Made by a program: the position numbers and the translations under genes. A DNA stretch of 64,000 nt, taken from positions 806,001-870,000 of the forward strand of contig JASFAU010000010.1 of the NCBI GenBank assembly GCA_039704465.1, written 5' to 3'. Positions 49,566 through 60,778 of this stretch are shown in pieces. The stretch comes from Plasmodiophora brassicae. Its lineage: Eukaryota; Endomyxa; Phytomyxea; Plasmodiophorida; Plasmodiophoridae. Within the stretch, counting starts at the first letter, position 1, and each line of letters opens with the position of its first letter. The notes beneath the pieces were generated by a model, which searched no databases, was not told the origin of the DNA, and was given only the letters and a program-made list of their open reading frames with translations.

Positions 49566-51929
49566 ATGATTCGAGCCGTGCCTGGACGGGTGCTGTTGCG
49601 CCGGACGCGCCTGTGCACTGCGGCGGCGCCAGTGCCCCGGCCACGACAGCCCCCTGATCCGGTCGCGTTCGAGGATTGTATGTCGCGGCGCCCGTCGGCT
49701 GCGCTCGCCGTTGGCCTGTTTCAGAGCGAACAGGATCCCGACCGTGCCTGGGCGGTGTTCCAGCGTGTACTGGAGTCTGGCGTCTGGGCCGATGTCCGAT
49801 TCTTCCACGCAATGATGGCGTTCTGCAAGCGATGCGCGCCGATGAAGGCGCCGGACGTGATGGCGGCGACCGTGTCCCAACGAATTCCTGTCCCCGACGT
49901 TCTCTTCTGCACGTTCCTTGCGGCGTGTCAAAAGGCGGACCCCCCACTGACCCGCGAAGCCTTCGACCTGTACAGGAATTGTGGCCCGCGCTCCCACAAC
50001 TCCATCTTTGGTGTCGCAAACCTCTGCAGGGTATCCGGTCAGCCCGCATTAGCCCTATCGCTCGTGTCGGACGCTATCGACAACAACGTGGAGTTCAGCG
50101 AGGCACTGTTATCCCTGTTCGCCGCCTGCTGTGCGGAATCGCAATGCGGGGACGGCGCCGACACTGCTGAACGCCTGCTGGAACGAGTGCGGTCAGGCAG
50201 CATTGCACCTCCACGAAACTATCCGCTGTTCGCTAACCTCATCACCGCGCTGCTGTCACAGGGCGGGGTCGACCCCGCTCTGCGTGCCCTGGACGTGATG
50301 GATTCTGTCGGCATGCCTCCGTCCATGCCGATCTACACGAACGTCCTGTCGGGCGCTGTCAAAGCAGGTCGTCTTGACGACGCGTTGAACGTCTTCAGGG
50401 CAATGACGCAACGCGGCTGCTCTGTTGACGGGATCGTCTTCACGAGCCTTGTTTCGCTGTGTGGTCGAAATTCGAATATGCCTGCCGTCGAGTCGCTGTA
50501 CGCGTACGCTCGTGACCGTGCATTGCTCGTAGGCAACCAGTTCGTTGCCTGCGCGTTCGTCTCCGCATTCGATCGTTGCGGCAAGGTTGACCTCGCTGAG
50601 GACGTCTATGGCAAGGTGCCGAGTCCTGACCCAGCCACCTTGACGTCCATGATCAGCGCTTACTGCCGGCACGGCAGAATCTCGGACGCGATCTCCATCG
50701 TGAAACAGATGGAGTCGTCTGCGGCACCAGCGCCAGTCGAAGCGTACAACGCTGTCGTTACTGCCGTTGCCAAATCTGGTCGGACCCGTGACGCTTTGGA
50801 CTTGTTCCAGTCAATGGTCGATGCAGACCTGAAAATCGACGTGCCAATGTTCGCATGCCTTATCGCTGCGTGTGGTCGATGCAGGGACCTTCCCTCCGTC
50901 CACAAGCTCTACCGTTACGCGCGAGTCGAGAACACGCCCCTCATGGGAAGCGATGTCGTCGTCAGCGCATTCGTATCTGGGTTCTCCAACTGCTGCCACC
51001 TGGACGCCGCTCAGCACGCTTTTGAAAGCTCCCCGGTCGCACCGACCGTTGCGACATACAACGCCATGATCGCGGCGTACTGCCACCAAGGGCAGCTGTC
51101 CAACGCGACGAACCTGTTCGCTCAGATGCGGGCCTCACGAATCGACCCTTCGTCACATACGCTGTCGTCGTTGCTGTCAGGGTGCGCTCATGTTGGCGAC
51201 GCGGCCCGTGCGGACGCGTTCCTGTCCGACTTCGCCAGGCAGTGGTCTTTCCCATTGCTTCCTTCCCACCTGACGCACATCGTCGACCTACAAGGACGAG
51301 CTGGCAACCTGGACATAGCTGAACGAATCGCATCTGCCTCGTCCGGCTCGTTGCCCTGGGTCACGTTCCTGACGGCCTGCATCAGGCGAGGCGACATTCC
51401 GCATGCTGAACGCGCATTCGCCAGGATACTCGCGATGGACAATTATGCCGCTTCCTACGCGTGCACCCTGATGTTGAACATGTACGGTCATGCTGGGCAG
51501 GATTCCGCTGCGTCCAGGCTGATGACGTTCATGGAGGCGAGGGGAATCGCACGCATTCCCGACCGGACGACGCTGCTGCTCGATGACCAGTGCCCGTCGT
51601 TCGAGGGAGGCCATTCGTGCAGCCGCGATCACACACGTCTGATCGATCGCGCGCTTGCACACGGCTACACGCCTGATCTGACGTCCGACGCCGACCAGAC
51701 GGCCTGTCAAACTGTGTTCCAGCACAGCGAGAAGCTCGCGATAGCGTTCTCGCTGGCCGCCGGTGGGACCTCACCGATTCGCCTGGCGCGGGCCCTGCCC
51801 ACCTGCCCCGACTGCCACGACTTCATGAAGATCGTCTCTGGCGTGTACGCCAGGGACATTTTCGTTCGAAACGGGTCCCGTTGCCATCATTTCCACAATG
51901 GCCGATGCTCATGCGCCGACTACTGGTAA
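49566..51929 (+). CDS. PPR protein with C-terminal DYW deaminase domain, copy 2
   Basis: 787 residues, intronless. The start at 49566 gives an Arg-rich presequence (MIRAVPGRVLLRRTRLCTAA) for mitochondria; the frame is open further upstream but only by a GTG. PPR repeats are clear, e.g. YNAVVTAVAKSGRTRDALDL and YNAMIAAYCHQGQLSNATNL. The DYW domain has HSEKLAIAFSLAA, CPDCHDFMK and the end RCHHFHNGRCSCADYW, with a perfect terminal DYW. Likely a site-specific C-to-U RNA editing factor. Together with copy 1 it predicts at least a small set of edited organellar sites. Confidence 0.92.
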   Translation: MIRAVPGRVLLRRTRLCTAAAPVPRPRQPPDPVAFEDCMSRRPSAALAVGLFQSEQDPDRAWAVFQRVLESGVWADVRFFHAMMAFCKRCAPMKAPDVMAATVSQRIPVPDVLFCTFLAACQKADPPLTREAFDLYRNCGPRSHNSIFGVANLCRVSGQPALALSLVSDAIDNNVEFSEALLSLFAACCAESQCGDGADTAERLLERVRSGSIAPPRNYPLFANLITALLSQGGVDPALRALDVMDSVGMPPSMPIYTNVLSGAVKAGRLDDALNVFRAMTQRGCSVDGIVFTSLVSLCGRNSNMPAVESLYAYARDRALLVGNQFVACAFVSAFDRCGKVDLAEDVYGKVPSPDPATLTSMISAYCRHGRISDAISIVKQMESSAAPAPVEAYNAVVTAVAKSGRTRDALDLFQSMVDADLKIDVPMFACLIAACGRCRDLPSVHKLYRYARVENTPLMGSDVVVSAFVSGFSNCCHLDAAQHAFESSPVAPTVATYNAMIAAYCHQGQLSNATNLFAQMRASRIDPSSHTLSSLLSGCAHVGDAARADAFLSDFARQWSFPLLPSHLTHIVDLQGRAGNLDIAERIASASSGSLPWVTFLTACIRRGDIPHAERAFARILAMDNYAASYACTLMLNMYGHAGQDSAASRLMTFMEARGIARIPDRTTLLLDDQCPSFEGGHSCSRDHTRLIDRALAHGYTPDLTSDADQTACQTVFQHSEKLAIAFSLAAGGTSPIRLARALPTCPDCHDFMKIVSGVYARDIFVRNGSRCHHFHNGRCSCADYW

Positions 51930-52105
51930 ACCATTATGCTGCTACGTCGCTCGAACCGCATGCTGTCACGAGCAGCTGTCGCCGGGCCGGACGTCGAAGA
52001 CACGGTGGCACCACGACAATACAGAGCTGAACGTCACCGTTTGGTGAGTCACGCTTCTGCGTCGGGTGCCGGCTCCGACAACCAGGCATTGCACATTCCT
52101 TGAAC

Positions 52106-53281
52106 ATGCGGGCGCTGCTGGCCTGTTGTTGCCTCGCCGTTATCACGTGCTGTCTGGTTCGATCGCAGGCCGGTTGTGAGGGTGGCCGTCGCCCTGTCAT
52201 TGTTGTCGGTCTCGACGGCCTGGGTAGCGAGTACCTCACCGACCACGCCATGCTTACGTACGCCCCGAATCTTGCTGGCCTATTCGCCAATGGGGCATCG
52301 ACCGTCGATGCGGAGACGTTCATTCCTGTGCTATCCTTGTACTTGCCAACCATGGCAATGTTGTTCGAGGTTAATTCACCGACCTGTGCCGATGCAGGCC
52401 CAACTGGGCGGCGCTTCTGTTGGGGACGTCGCCCTCAGTGACCGGCATCGTCGACAACGACTTTGGAGATTCGGCGGCCGTTGTGGCACGATGCACGACG
52501 CTTCTAGACGCAATCGAGCGAAGGTGCGGGTCCCATGCTGTTGACCTCCCCCCCGTTTGGCTCTGACGCAAACACGCAGGAACGGGATGACAACCTCCAT
52601 GTACCTGAATTGGGCGCCGCTGACCTACCTGAAAGGCCGGGCCAACACGACTGTCGACATTGTGGACGGATCCGGCAATGTCGTCGACGCATTCCTCAAC
52701 TCGAAACGTCTGACGAACTTCACGTTTATCCACGTGGGCGTCATCGACGAAGCGGGGTACTGGCACCATTGTTGCCTTACTGTACGTCCCGACCGCACGT
52801 TCCGACACTCGACACAGGCATCAGTTCGGCTGGGGCGGCGCTGAGTACTACGATGCCGTCAAGGTGGCCGACAACCTGATCGGGGGCATCCTGCGGCGCG
52901 CTGCTCGATCCGATGCCATTGTCGTCACCGTATCCGACCATGGCGGTTCCGGAGACGTTCACGATGTCAACGCTGCCGAAGGTAACGTACGATCGGCCCC
53001 CGATAGACGCGCCTCTTAACTGACGGCGTACGCTCGGTTCAGCACGTCGCGTCCCGATTGGGTTCTGGAGCAGCCGCGCCTGGGACGTCCACAGGCAGCA
53101 ATTGGCATCGGTTCGGAACCTGGCCGATGTGGCTGCGACGATCGCCCATGTGATGGGCGTTCCTCGTCCGGCGCACTGGACCGGATCGTCGGCAGCGGGT
53201 GACATATTCGCATGCGACCCAGGCGCCCTCCTGTTGGAGCAGTCACGCCGCCGGTCGTGCAACCTAGGCAGTCACCAATGA
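52106..53281 (+). CDS. Type I phosphodiesterase/nucleotide pyrophosphatase-like ectoenzyme
   Basis: Five exons, 52106-52338, 52398-52523, 52580-52756, 52818-52981 and 53043-53281, give 312 residues. Signal peptide: MRALLACCCLAVITCCLVRS. Alkaline-phosphatase-superfamily metal ligands: VIVVGLDGLGSEYL (Asp), SLPNWAALLLGTSPSVTGIV (the nucleophile-region block, with Asn-Trp where NPPs have Thr/Phe), IDEAGHQFGWGGAEYYDAV (Asp and His) and VTVSDHGGSG (Asp-His). The C-terminus has LADVAATIAHVMGVPRPAHW. NPP-type enzymes cleave nucleotide or phospholipid phosphodiesters outside the cell or in the secretory pathway. The substrate is not predictable. Confidence 0.85.
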
Positions 53282-53859
53282 ATACCACACTGCTTTGCTG
53301 TGTGCAATATGCTGGTGCCCACTCCATGGCTGGTGGCAGCCCATCTCGACTGCGCTGGCAGCGACCCCATTTCGTGCAGGGATAGTGAAGGCGTTGAAGA
53401 AGCCACAGTGTCAGCACTTGCCGTGGCCCTCATCCGTTGAAACAACTTGTCAATCCCAATGCGATCAACACAGATTCACCGTCCGCTGTTCCCGAAGCTG
53501 CTCGGAGCGGTTGCCGAAGTGAAAACGGAATTATCTGTGCAGATCCCAGGTGCGAACAGAAATAGCGCGATGGACGCAGTCGTGACGCATGGCTCGCGCA
53601 CCTCACCGGCCACGGAGCACGCATTGACGAGTCAACTTGCGAACACCAGTGACGTACGTGCGAACTGCGAGTGCGCATCACATGACGTCATCGGTCGGCA
53701 TGCGCGCGACGGGGCGGCTCTGACGTCCCGCGCTGCCCTCCTCGTGCTGCCCATTGCCCAAACTATTGCCGTGTGTATACGACCCGTCGCTTATACGTAT
53801 TTGATAACACCCGTCCACAGTCACATCCTGATACCTAAATCGCCATACCGCCGGTAACG
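53282..53859. other. Intergenic, no supported gene
   Basis: A plus-strand frame (53447-53857) is open but has no motif, and its antisense is similar. This is taken as the 3' flank of the phosphodiesterase gene and the promoter of the zinc finger gene. Confidence 0.45.
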
Positions 53860-54730
53860 ATGACAGCAACAATGCCGATCAGCCCGATCCCCCCTCGTCG
53901 TCGTACTTCGTTCACGGTCAGCGCCCTGCTTCGCCTGACGCAGGATGTCGCCAAGTCGTCCAGCCCGACGGCCTGGCGGCGCCTGGCCTCTGACAAGCAG
54001 AAGAGGGAGGTGTCCACCGATAGCAACGACACGTTCCAGTTAGCCAGGCGCATCTCCGAGACGATGATGAAGTTCCCAATCGCGAGGCGCATCTCCCAGC
54101 ACCTGCTAGAGCAAGCCAAGGACGCCCTGCAACCGAAGCAGGCGCCAGTGGTGACGCTGGTGCCCAACAATCGCGCTGAAACGGCGTTCCTGCCGGTGCG
54201 ACCGCGCCCGATGCCAAGAACGCCAACAGCAGATGCGACAAGCGGGGATACGAACGCATGCCCGTACTGTGACAGATCGTTCAAGTACCCGTCGATGCTC
54301 CAGCAGCATCTGACGACGCACACGGGCGTGAAACAGTTCGGGTGCGACGCCTGCGGGAAGACGTTCACGCGCGCCTACACCCTCAAGGTCCACAGGCGCC
54401 AGCACAACGGGCAGCGGCCGTACAGTTGCCCGAGTTGCCCGAAGCAGTACGTGGAGATCGGCAAGCTCAACATGCACGTGAAGCGCGTGCACGAGAACAT
54501 GAAGCCGTGGCAGTGCAACCTGTGCCCGAAACGGTTCCCGTGCCAGTCGCAGTGGACCGTCCATCAACGCGTGCACACTGGAGAAAGGTACGATGCGCAT
54601 AGGGTCGCGCCCGCTCGGGATCGCACACTGAACCGATCCGGACAGGCCGTTCCAGTGTGGGCAATGCCCGAAAGCGTTCTCGGTGAACAGCAGTTTGCAG
54701 AGGCATCAGCTGACGCATGTGACTGTGTAA
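53860..54730 (+). CDS. C2H2 zinc finger protein, five fingers
   Basis: Exons 53860-54587 and 54646-54730 (58-base intron, phase 2) give 270 residues. The N-terminal 120 residues are basic/Ser-rich. Five tandem fingers follow: CPYCDRSFKYPSMLQQHLTT, CDACGKTFTRAYTLKVHRRQ, CPSCPKQYVEIGKLNMHVKR, CNLCPKRFPCQSQWTVHQRV and, across the intron, CGQCPKAFSVNSSLQRHQLT. The linker HTGER before the last finger is canonical. Likely a nuclear sequence-specific DNA-binding protein. Without the intron the fifth finger is lost, which supports the splice call. Confidence 0.88.
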
Positions 54731-54849
54731 CGGGGGGTCCACCCTCATATCCTCCATCTCGTAAAGCGTATCAACAGGTTCATACGGACGAAACAACGGC
54801 CAGCGCGAGCGCTATATGTACATTGGTTTAGAGGACCTGGGCGATCCCC

Positions 54850-56422
54850 CTAGACTTGCGTCCAGGCGCAGGCGTGCGCCCTGGCCGCGTTCAGTTTGTC
54901 CTGCTGCTTGGACAGAGCTGACAGCAGCCGGGCAACGGCACCCGTCCGCTTGGCGTTTCGCCGCCGGATGCGCATGTTCAGGAGCTGGATGATCGCATAT
55001 CGAATCAGGGGCACCGCCACGTACGCGCACGCGTACACGGTCATGACGGTGGACAGGCCCTGCCCCAGGCGACCGACGTGGCGAAACACGCCCGACAGCT
55101 GCCCACCGATGCTGGACGACAGCAGCCTCCTCATCACGACGACCTCAATGATGTTGACGATGCCGAGGCCTGTGCAGACGGAACGTTTGGGTACGGGCGC
55201 GAACTGGGGAAACGACGTGGCCAACCCAGACCGATCGCGTGTTGCAACCTCGACACGGGTGCCGCGCTGAACCGCCATTCACGCTCCAAGATCGGTGGTG
55301 ACGTGACCGCGTTCAGGGCGCTGTCCTCGTCGTCGGCGGTGACCATCAACACTGGGAACCTGCGACACGATTCAGCAAATACGCACCCGGAAGGGGACGT
55401 CGTCCGCCCGCGTGCCTGTACACGAGACGCCCATCGTCCGTCGCGATCGGTTCGCCGTCGAAGCGCGCCAGAAGATCCAGCATGTGGTGCTCGTGGCGGT
55501 CGGCCGCCTCGTCCAGCAGGCACTCGTCGTAATACGGCGCGGTTTGCTCCGCGATAATGCAACCGGCGTGGTGCTGGATCAACGCGTCTGCGATGGCGCG
55601 CGGGTCAGCAACCCAGGTACGCGCAGGCAGGGCAGCACGAACGGATCGCATGGCATCGCCGATCGTCCCAGTCGCGATTCGGGTCGCCGTCTCCGAACAG
55701 CAGCGAGAAGATCGCCAGAAGGAGCCCCATGTCGTCTTCGTTGCGATGGCGCCCTGCCTCGAGATCGACACCAGGAGGCGGCGGCGGGTCACCCGGGCCA
55801 GGTCGCCCCGCCTATGACGGCACAACGCCCCGAATCAGGGTTCGACATGAACGTGCCATTGGCGAACAGTGCCTGCCCTTGGACGAGGGGGAACGCGTCG
55901 ATACTGGTGGCCTCGCGACGGAGACGGGACGAAGACGGGCGGTTGCAACAGGTACCACCAGGCCATACGGTCGAAACCGGGGAAGAAGTCGTCGAACCCG
56001 TGGTGGTGGTGGTGGAAACGATCTCGATCGGCGCCGTCCTGCGTGCACTTGGCGATCCAGACCGCGATGATGATGACGGCGGCGATGACGATGGACAGGA
56101 ACAGGCAGACGCCGAACGACACCCGCAGCGCGTACCATGCATAAGACGCGATGCGAACAAGGCCAGACGTGCACCTCGCACGCAGCCGCCTCTGGCGAAC
56201 CCGGTCCCGCGCGTCCGCATGCAGAACGTAGACGACCCCGGCCGGCGTCGGATCGATGGACCCGGCGCCGCTCGCCAGCAGGCCCTGGAGCAAGGCGCGC
56301 GCCTGCCCTAGGTCGGTGGCGCAGCCGCGCCCGACGACGTCGCCGGCCGTCAGGCGCAGGGCGCCATCCGATACCAGGTCGAGGATGGCGTCCTCGGCCT
56401 GGTGACGTGTCAGGATCGCCAT
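54850..56422 (-). CDS. Multi-pass membrane protein resembling a cyanobacterial/plastid family
   Basis: Exons 56422-55931, 55811-55643, 55587-55416, 55359-55232 and 55169-54850 give 426 residues with consistent phase. Order: a winged-helix-like N-terminus (ILTRHQAEDAILDLVSDGAL), membrane helix VSFGVCLFLSIVIAAVIIIA, a His/Phe-rich loop (DRFHHHHHGFDDFFPGFDRM), FSLLFGDGDPNRDWDDRR, CIIAEQTAPYYDE with HHMLDLLARFDGEPIATDDG, VLMVTADDEDS, LEREWRFSAA and C-terminal helices. From memory this layout (FGDGDPN, AEQxAPYxD, RFxGxP) is that of Arabidopsis At5g03900 and cyanobacterial homologues; unverified. One intron (55360-55415) uses GC-AG, and the first (119 bases) is unusually long, so its borders may be wrong. 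Confidence 0.7.
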
Positions 56423-56591
56423 CGGCACCCGCCGCCCCGGTGCGGAGCTGCAGGCCGCGGACTTCCGGGGGGCGACGCCGACGATGGATCGCGACGGGTC
56501 GCCTGCGGACGTCGGCGATGACCTGCCGGCGCGGATCACGCGCGATAGGCTGATCGCCAAGGTACGCGGCACGCGTTCGAATTGACCGACA

Positions 56592-59500
56592 GGAGATGGT
56601 GATTCCGACCCGGGTCAGTCGCCGGCGCTGTTCGCGCGCGCGGCGACTCTGGCAGATCGGCGCGCGTCGTTCTCGGGCGCGACGTTCGCCGACCACGGTG
56701 CGGTCACCAGCCTGAACGAGAAACTGCAGACCGCGTTGCGACATGTGTAAGGCGTGTCGTCGCGATGGACGTCGACGGCCGTTGATTGCGTTCGCGCAGG
56801 ACGGCCTCACAGACGGAAGTCGAATCGATGCGGTTCAGGATCGACGCGCTGACGCAGGAGCTGAAGCGGGTCGAACGCGAGAAAGCCGCGTTACGGAACG
56901 ACCTCGAAGATTCGCAGCAAGCGGTCCGGTCGGTGGATATGGTGATTCGGCGGCGTCCCTGATGAGTGGTCCCGTTTTCAGTTGGAATGCGCGCTTCTGG
57001 ACGTTGAGATTCTGAAAGAGCAACGTGATTCCATCCGGTTGGAGGTTACGGCCTCGCTGCCTCCTTCTGAGAGGTACGAGGCCTAGGATGCGCCTACGTC
57101 CCTTTCTGATAATGCTCTAGACAAACCGCTGCCCTTCTGCAACGTATCACTGACCTGTCGTCCGCGGTGAAATCGTTACGACAAGTCGTCCTTTCGCAAC
57201 AGCATCAGGCCGGGTTGCTGCAGGCCGACCTGTCGGCCGAACGTGATCGTGCCGCCATCCAGGTCGCGAGGATCGCCTCGCTGGAGAACGCGGTGGCGCA
57301 ACGGGATGCGCGCATCGATGAGCTGGCATCAGCGGATGCTCACCAGCATGCCGAGCGGGCTCTTCAGTCTGCGTTCAGTCAGCTAGAAGCCGTGAAAGAA
57401 TCGAACAGGTATGCGGTGTGGCCGATTCGGCGATGGACGGTTCCTCAGTGTCCGTTGCGTTCAGTTTCCTCGAGGCGCTGACCGAAGCGCAGTCTGAGAT
57501 TGAGCTCGGCCACATGGAGCTTGAGACCGAGCTCCAATCCGAACTTGACGAGAAGGTGCATCTGACTGTTGGATGCACATTGCGTTTGGATGGCCACTCA
57601 TTGCCTAACATGTGCAGGATAGAGAAATATCGGCGCTGTACCGAACGCTTCGCCTGCTGCAACAGCATGCACACCGGCTGTTTTCCGACGTCAGTAGACT
57701 GTCGCCGTTAGGCTCAACGAACGTGGATTCTAATATACGCCACGCTATCCAGGGGCAACGGTCCCAAGGTCTCGTCGAACTGCTTCAGAAAGACAATATG
57801 GTAGATCGGCTATACTGGGCACGCACGTTGCACTTACGTGAAATACAGGAGCTTTCAAACATGTTGCAGCGCTTGCAGCATAGTCATTCCGAGTTGCACG
57901 AGAAGTCGCGGCTACAATTGTCGCGAAACCTGGACCTAACGAGATTGTTAAATCGCGCACGTCAGTCGCAGATCGCCCTTCAGCTTCGCGAGCTTCAATG
58001 CGTGCAGAGCCAGTACCAGCTATCGCTTCTCAAGGTACGGTGACTTGACTGCCTTCAAGTGAAGCACTCAGTCCTGGCAGGCCTATCTGCCTGATGCGGT
58101 GATGACGCCGGCAGACCTTGCTGCCATTACCCTTGTCCAAGTGGTTCACCGAATTCTGTTCAAGTCAAACGCCGCAATTATGTTTCTGGAGGAATCGCTG
58201 TCTGGGCTTGATACGGGAGCACCTGAATTTCGAACAGCGTATGTGTTCCCTGTCGTGCCACTTATGCGCCCCCTCCTCCCCCTGAACTCGACCGTCGTAG
58301 GTGTCATTGCGCCCAGATTTGTACATGGGCGCGGTGTGCAGCCAGCGAATTGCTTGTTGCTCTCTCAGGAACTACTAGCGAACAGTACCTTGCAGTGGTC
58401 AGCGCTATTCGATGTGGTTGCTTTGAGCCATTGTTTACTGATCCTGTGAACTAGGGCGTCTTTCATGGTGAGCTGTTTCCTGCCGAAGTTGCACTGGACG
58501 ACCTGGTGCGTATCCTCGGCAACGACGAACTGACATATGCGTATTCCACAACAGATCTGCAGCAGTCCACTGACGCTATATCTGTACGCTATGAGCGTTT
58601 CCTTGCCCGGCCGCCAACCTAACAATGGGACAGGCATTCCTGCAGTCTCGCCTAGGGTGGGATTCATTTCAGAGAAGATCTGACGAGGATCTCCCTTCCC
58701 ATTTTATCGTCGCCACTCTATCTGGCATCTATTTTGACCAGCTCGAACAGACGGCCACGTGGAACGATATTCGGTGTCGTCTTACGGACGGTATGGTTTG
58801 CAAGGCGGTTCCCGTCGCGAGACTTACTGTCTTGTTGGCAGGGGCACCATCAGATCCGTCCTCCGAGTTAGGGCAATCATGGCGTTACACGGTGGAGGCC
58901 GAGCTCGACAACCTGCTTGCCATGCATCATCGAATCCGATCAGTTTGTCATGGCCTGGCACATTCGAATCACATGTTGGCCAAAGCGGATCTGGATCGCG
59001 CTAAAGCTGTATCAGATGACGCTTGTTCAGTTACTAAGAGGTTCCTAAATGAGGTATCGCCTCTGTACGCTCACCTTCTTCGCTGTCTAACGTCACCGCC
59101 TGATAAAGGTTGTAACTGCAAATCGTTCAACTGAGGTGCTCCACGTCCTTCTTGTTGATCGTCGGGAGCCCATTATGCAGGCCCTTAGGTAATGTCCTGG
59201 TGTGGCATTGTCCTAAAGCTGTATGTCGATCTCAACTCTTACCGGGGCAGCAACGCGCGCTCGACACTTTCTGCGCTGGTCAACAACAATTTAACGGTGA
59301 AGGAACCTGATGATGAACGTCAGGATCTGCTTCAGCTGCGTTTTGATGGTGAAAGGTTAGTGGCCCTGTCGGTATGTCCACTTGTGGCTGGTGCTTATTG
59401 CGTGTATAGATTCCCTTGGTCGACTCGTGCTGTCGATATCAGGACCCATTTTGAAGGATTGGAAAACTACGCTCGGGTTCGTCGTTACCGCTCTTGCAAT

Positions 59501-60344
59501 GGAATCGTATTAAACGGGATGCTGTCTAGCAATTCCATGAGGCGGCCACAACGATTAGTGTCATGTCCTCGACCATTCTCGACAAAGAACAGAGACTCCA
59601 ACAGGCGACGACAATGTGTGCTACGCTTTCCGAGAAGGTCAACGACCTCCGCCAACGTGAGCAAGTGAGTCGGAACAAGATTCAGCATCTAGAAGAGCGC
59701 CTGGTATGTCGTGCCTATTCCTGTTTCGAATGTTGCTGACCTTCAGTGAAGCGTCTACTGCAGGACGGCCAACCCTTCGAGGATGCAGGACTCACTGTAT
59801 CAGTTCGACCGCTCGGCACTCTTTCCTCGGCGCTCAATGGTGACGCTCCGTTCTATGAAGAGGTACCTTCAACAGACTGTCTGGCCATGATGCGTCATTT
59901 AAACACTGATGATGAGCATAGTCATCGCAATATGTGGAGGACTCTCTTCGTCGGGCATTGCATGTAACCAATGAGCGGCTGCGGATGCAGCGCCTGCGTT
60001 CATGTTCTATTGTGAGCAAGGCGCGCCAACTCAGGCCACTGCTTTTGGACCCTCCTTCGTAAACACTACCCCCGCATGGTTGCAACTGCCGACAATGATA
60101 TTGTGTCAGGTCCCCACTCCAAGGCCTAAAATCGGCGGTTGATGCGCTGGCAGGCAGAGCCTTGCATGTTGCATGCCGACCGGTCATGTACTCCGTTACG
60201 TCTTCAACGGCCCAGCAGTTGCAGTTGATCGGCGACCACGACCGTCAACTTCGTGCGACGAGATCTGAATCCAACCGGTTAATGCTCCAGGTCCGAGCGG
60301 CCATTGGTTCTGCCAAGTGGCAGGCCGTTGCGCTGAAAATTTGA
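56592..60344 (+). CDS. Dynactin p150-like coiled-coil protein
   Basis: Seventeen exons from 56813 (56813-56923, 56982-57073, 57121-57408, 57465-57555, 57618-58034, 58081-58238, 58301-58394, 58455-58583, 58634-58790, 58842-59053, 59109-59188, 59251-59355, 59410-59476, 59530-59703, 59752-59862, 59922-60058, 60110-60344) join with every phase preserved to give 885 residues, plus a likely earlier exon ending at 56744. The N-terminal third is coiled coil (ALTQELKRVEREKAALRNDL); AYLPDAVMTPADLAAITLVQ then VVHRILFKSNAAI resembles the dynactin domain of p150, with GELFPAEVALDDLVRILGND after it; more coiled coil follows (LEEKVNDL-like TLSEKVNDLRQREQVSRNKI). No CAP-Gly domain is seen. The start codon is not fixed. 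Confidence 0.7.
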
Positions 60345-60778
60345 CATTATTTCAATGAATTAAGAAGCGTACCTCAGAATACGCTACTATCCAGCTCAGA
60401 CCAATCCACTGGCCGCACCCACATCGGGTGAGCCTATCGTTTTGTCAAGTTTCATTATTTTGTCGTGGTAGGACGGTAGTAGGGTCACAAAACAATGCGC
60501 GCACTGCGCACGTTGGCGTGTGCATACCGCCAGGAACGCATTGCCAGCTGGGAACGCAGGTGGGCCCGGTACGAATCATCCAGTTTATTGGGGCTCCACA
60601 CAACCGCATCCTTTCGAAAACCGGGAGTGTGAGAAGTTGGCCCCCCCCACTTTTCGACGAATTCGGTCAACGACGAGCCGCAGTGTGCACGATAGCACCG
60701 CTGTACCGGCGTCAGGACCTGATTGACGAACGTGCGTGCGCGCTCGGTCAAATCGTTCTTGCTGTCCGGCATCGACGC
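60345..60778. other. Intergenic with an isolated minus-strand exon-like frame
   Basis: On the minus strand 60781-60485 encodes SMPDSKNDLTERARTFVNQV then QRCYRAHCGSSLTEFVEKWG, protein-like in composition. The first part recurs on the plus strand at 61108-61170 inside palindrome 5, so this is probably part of a gene that the fold-back event cut up. Confidence 0.5.

Noticed and set aside
53447..53857. 136-residue plus-strand frame upstream of the zinc finger gene
   Set aside because: No signal, motif or family resemblance; antisense equally open; likely intergenic.
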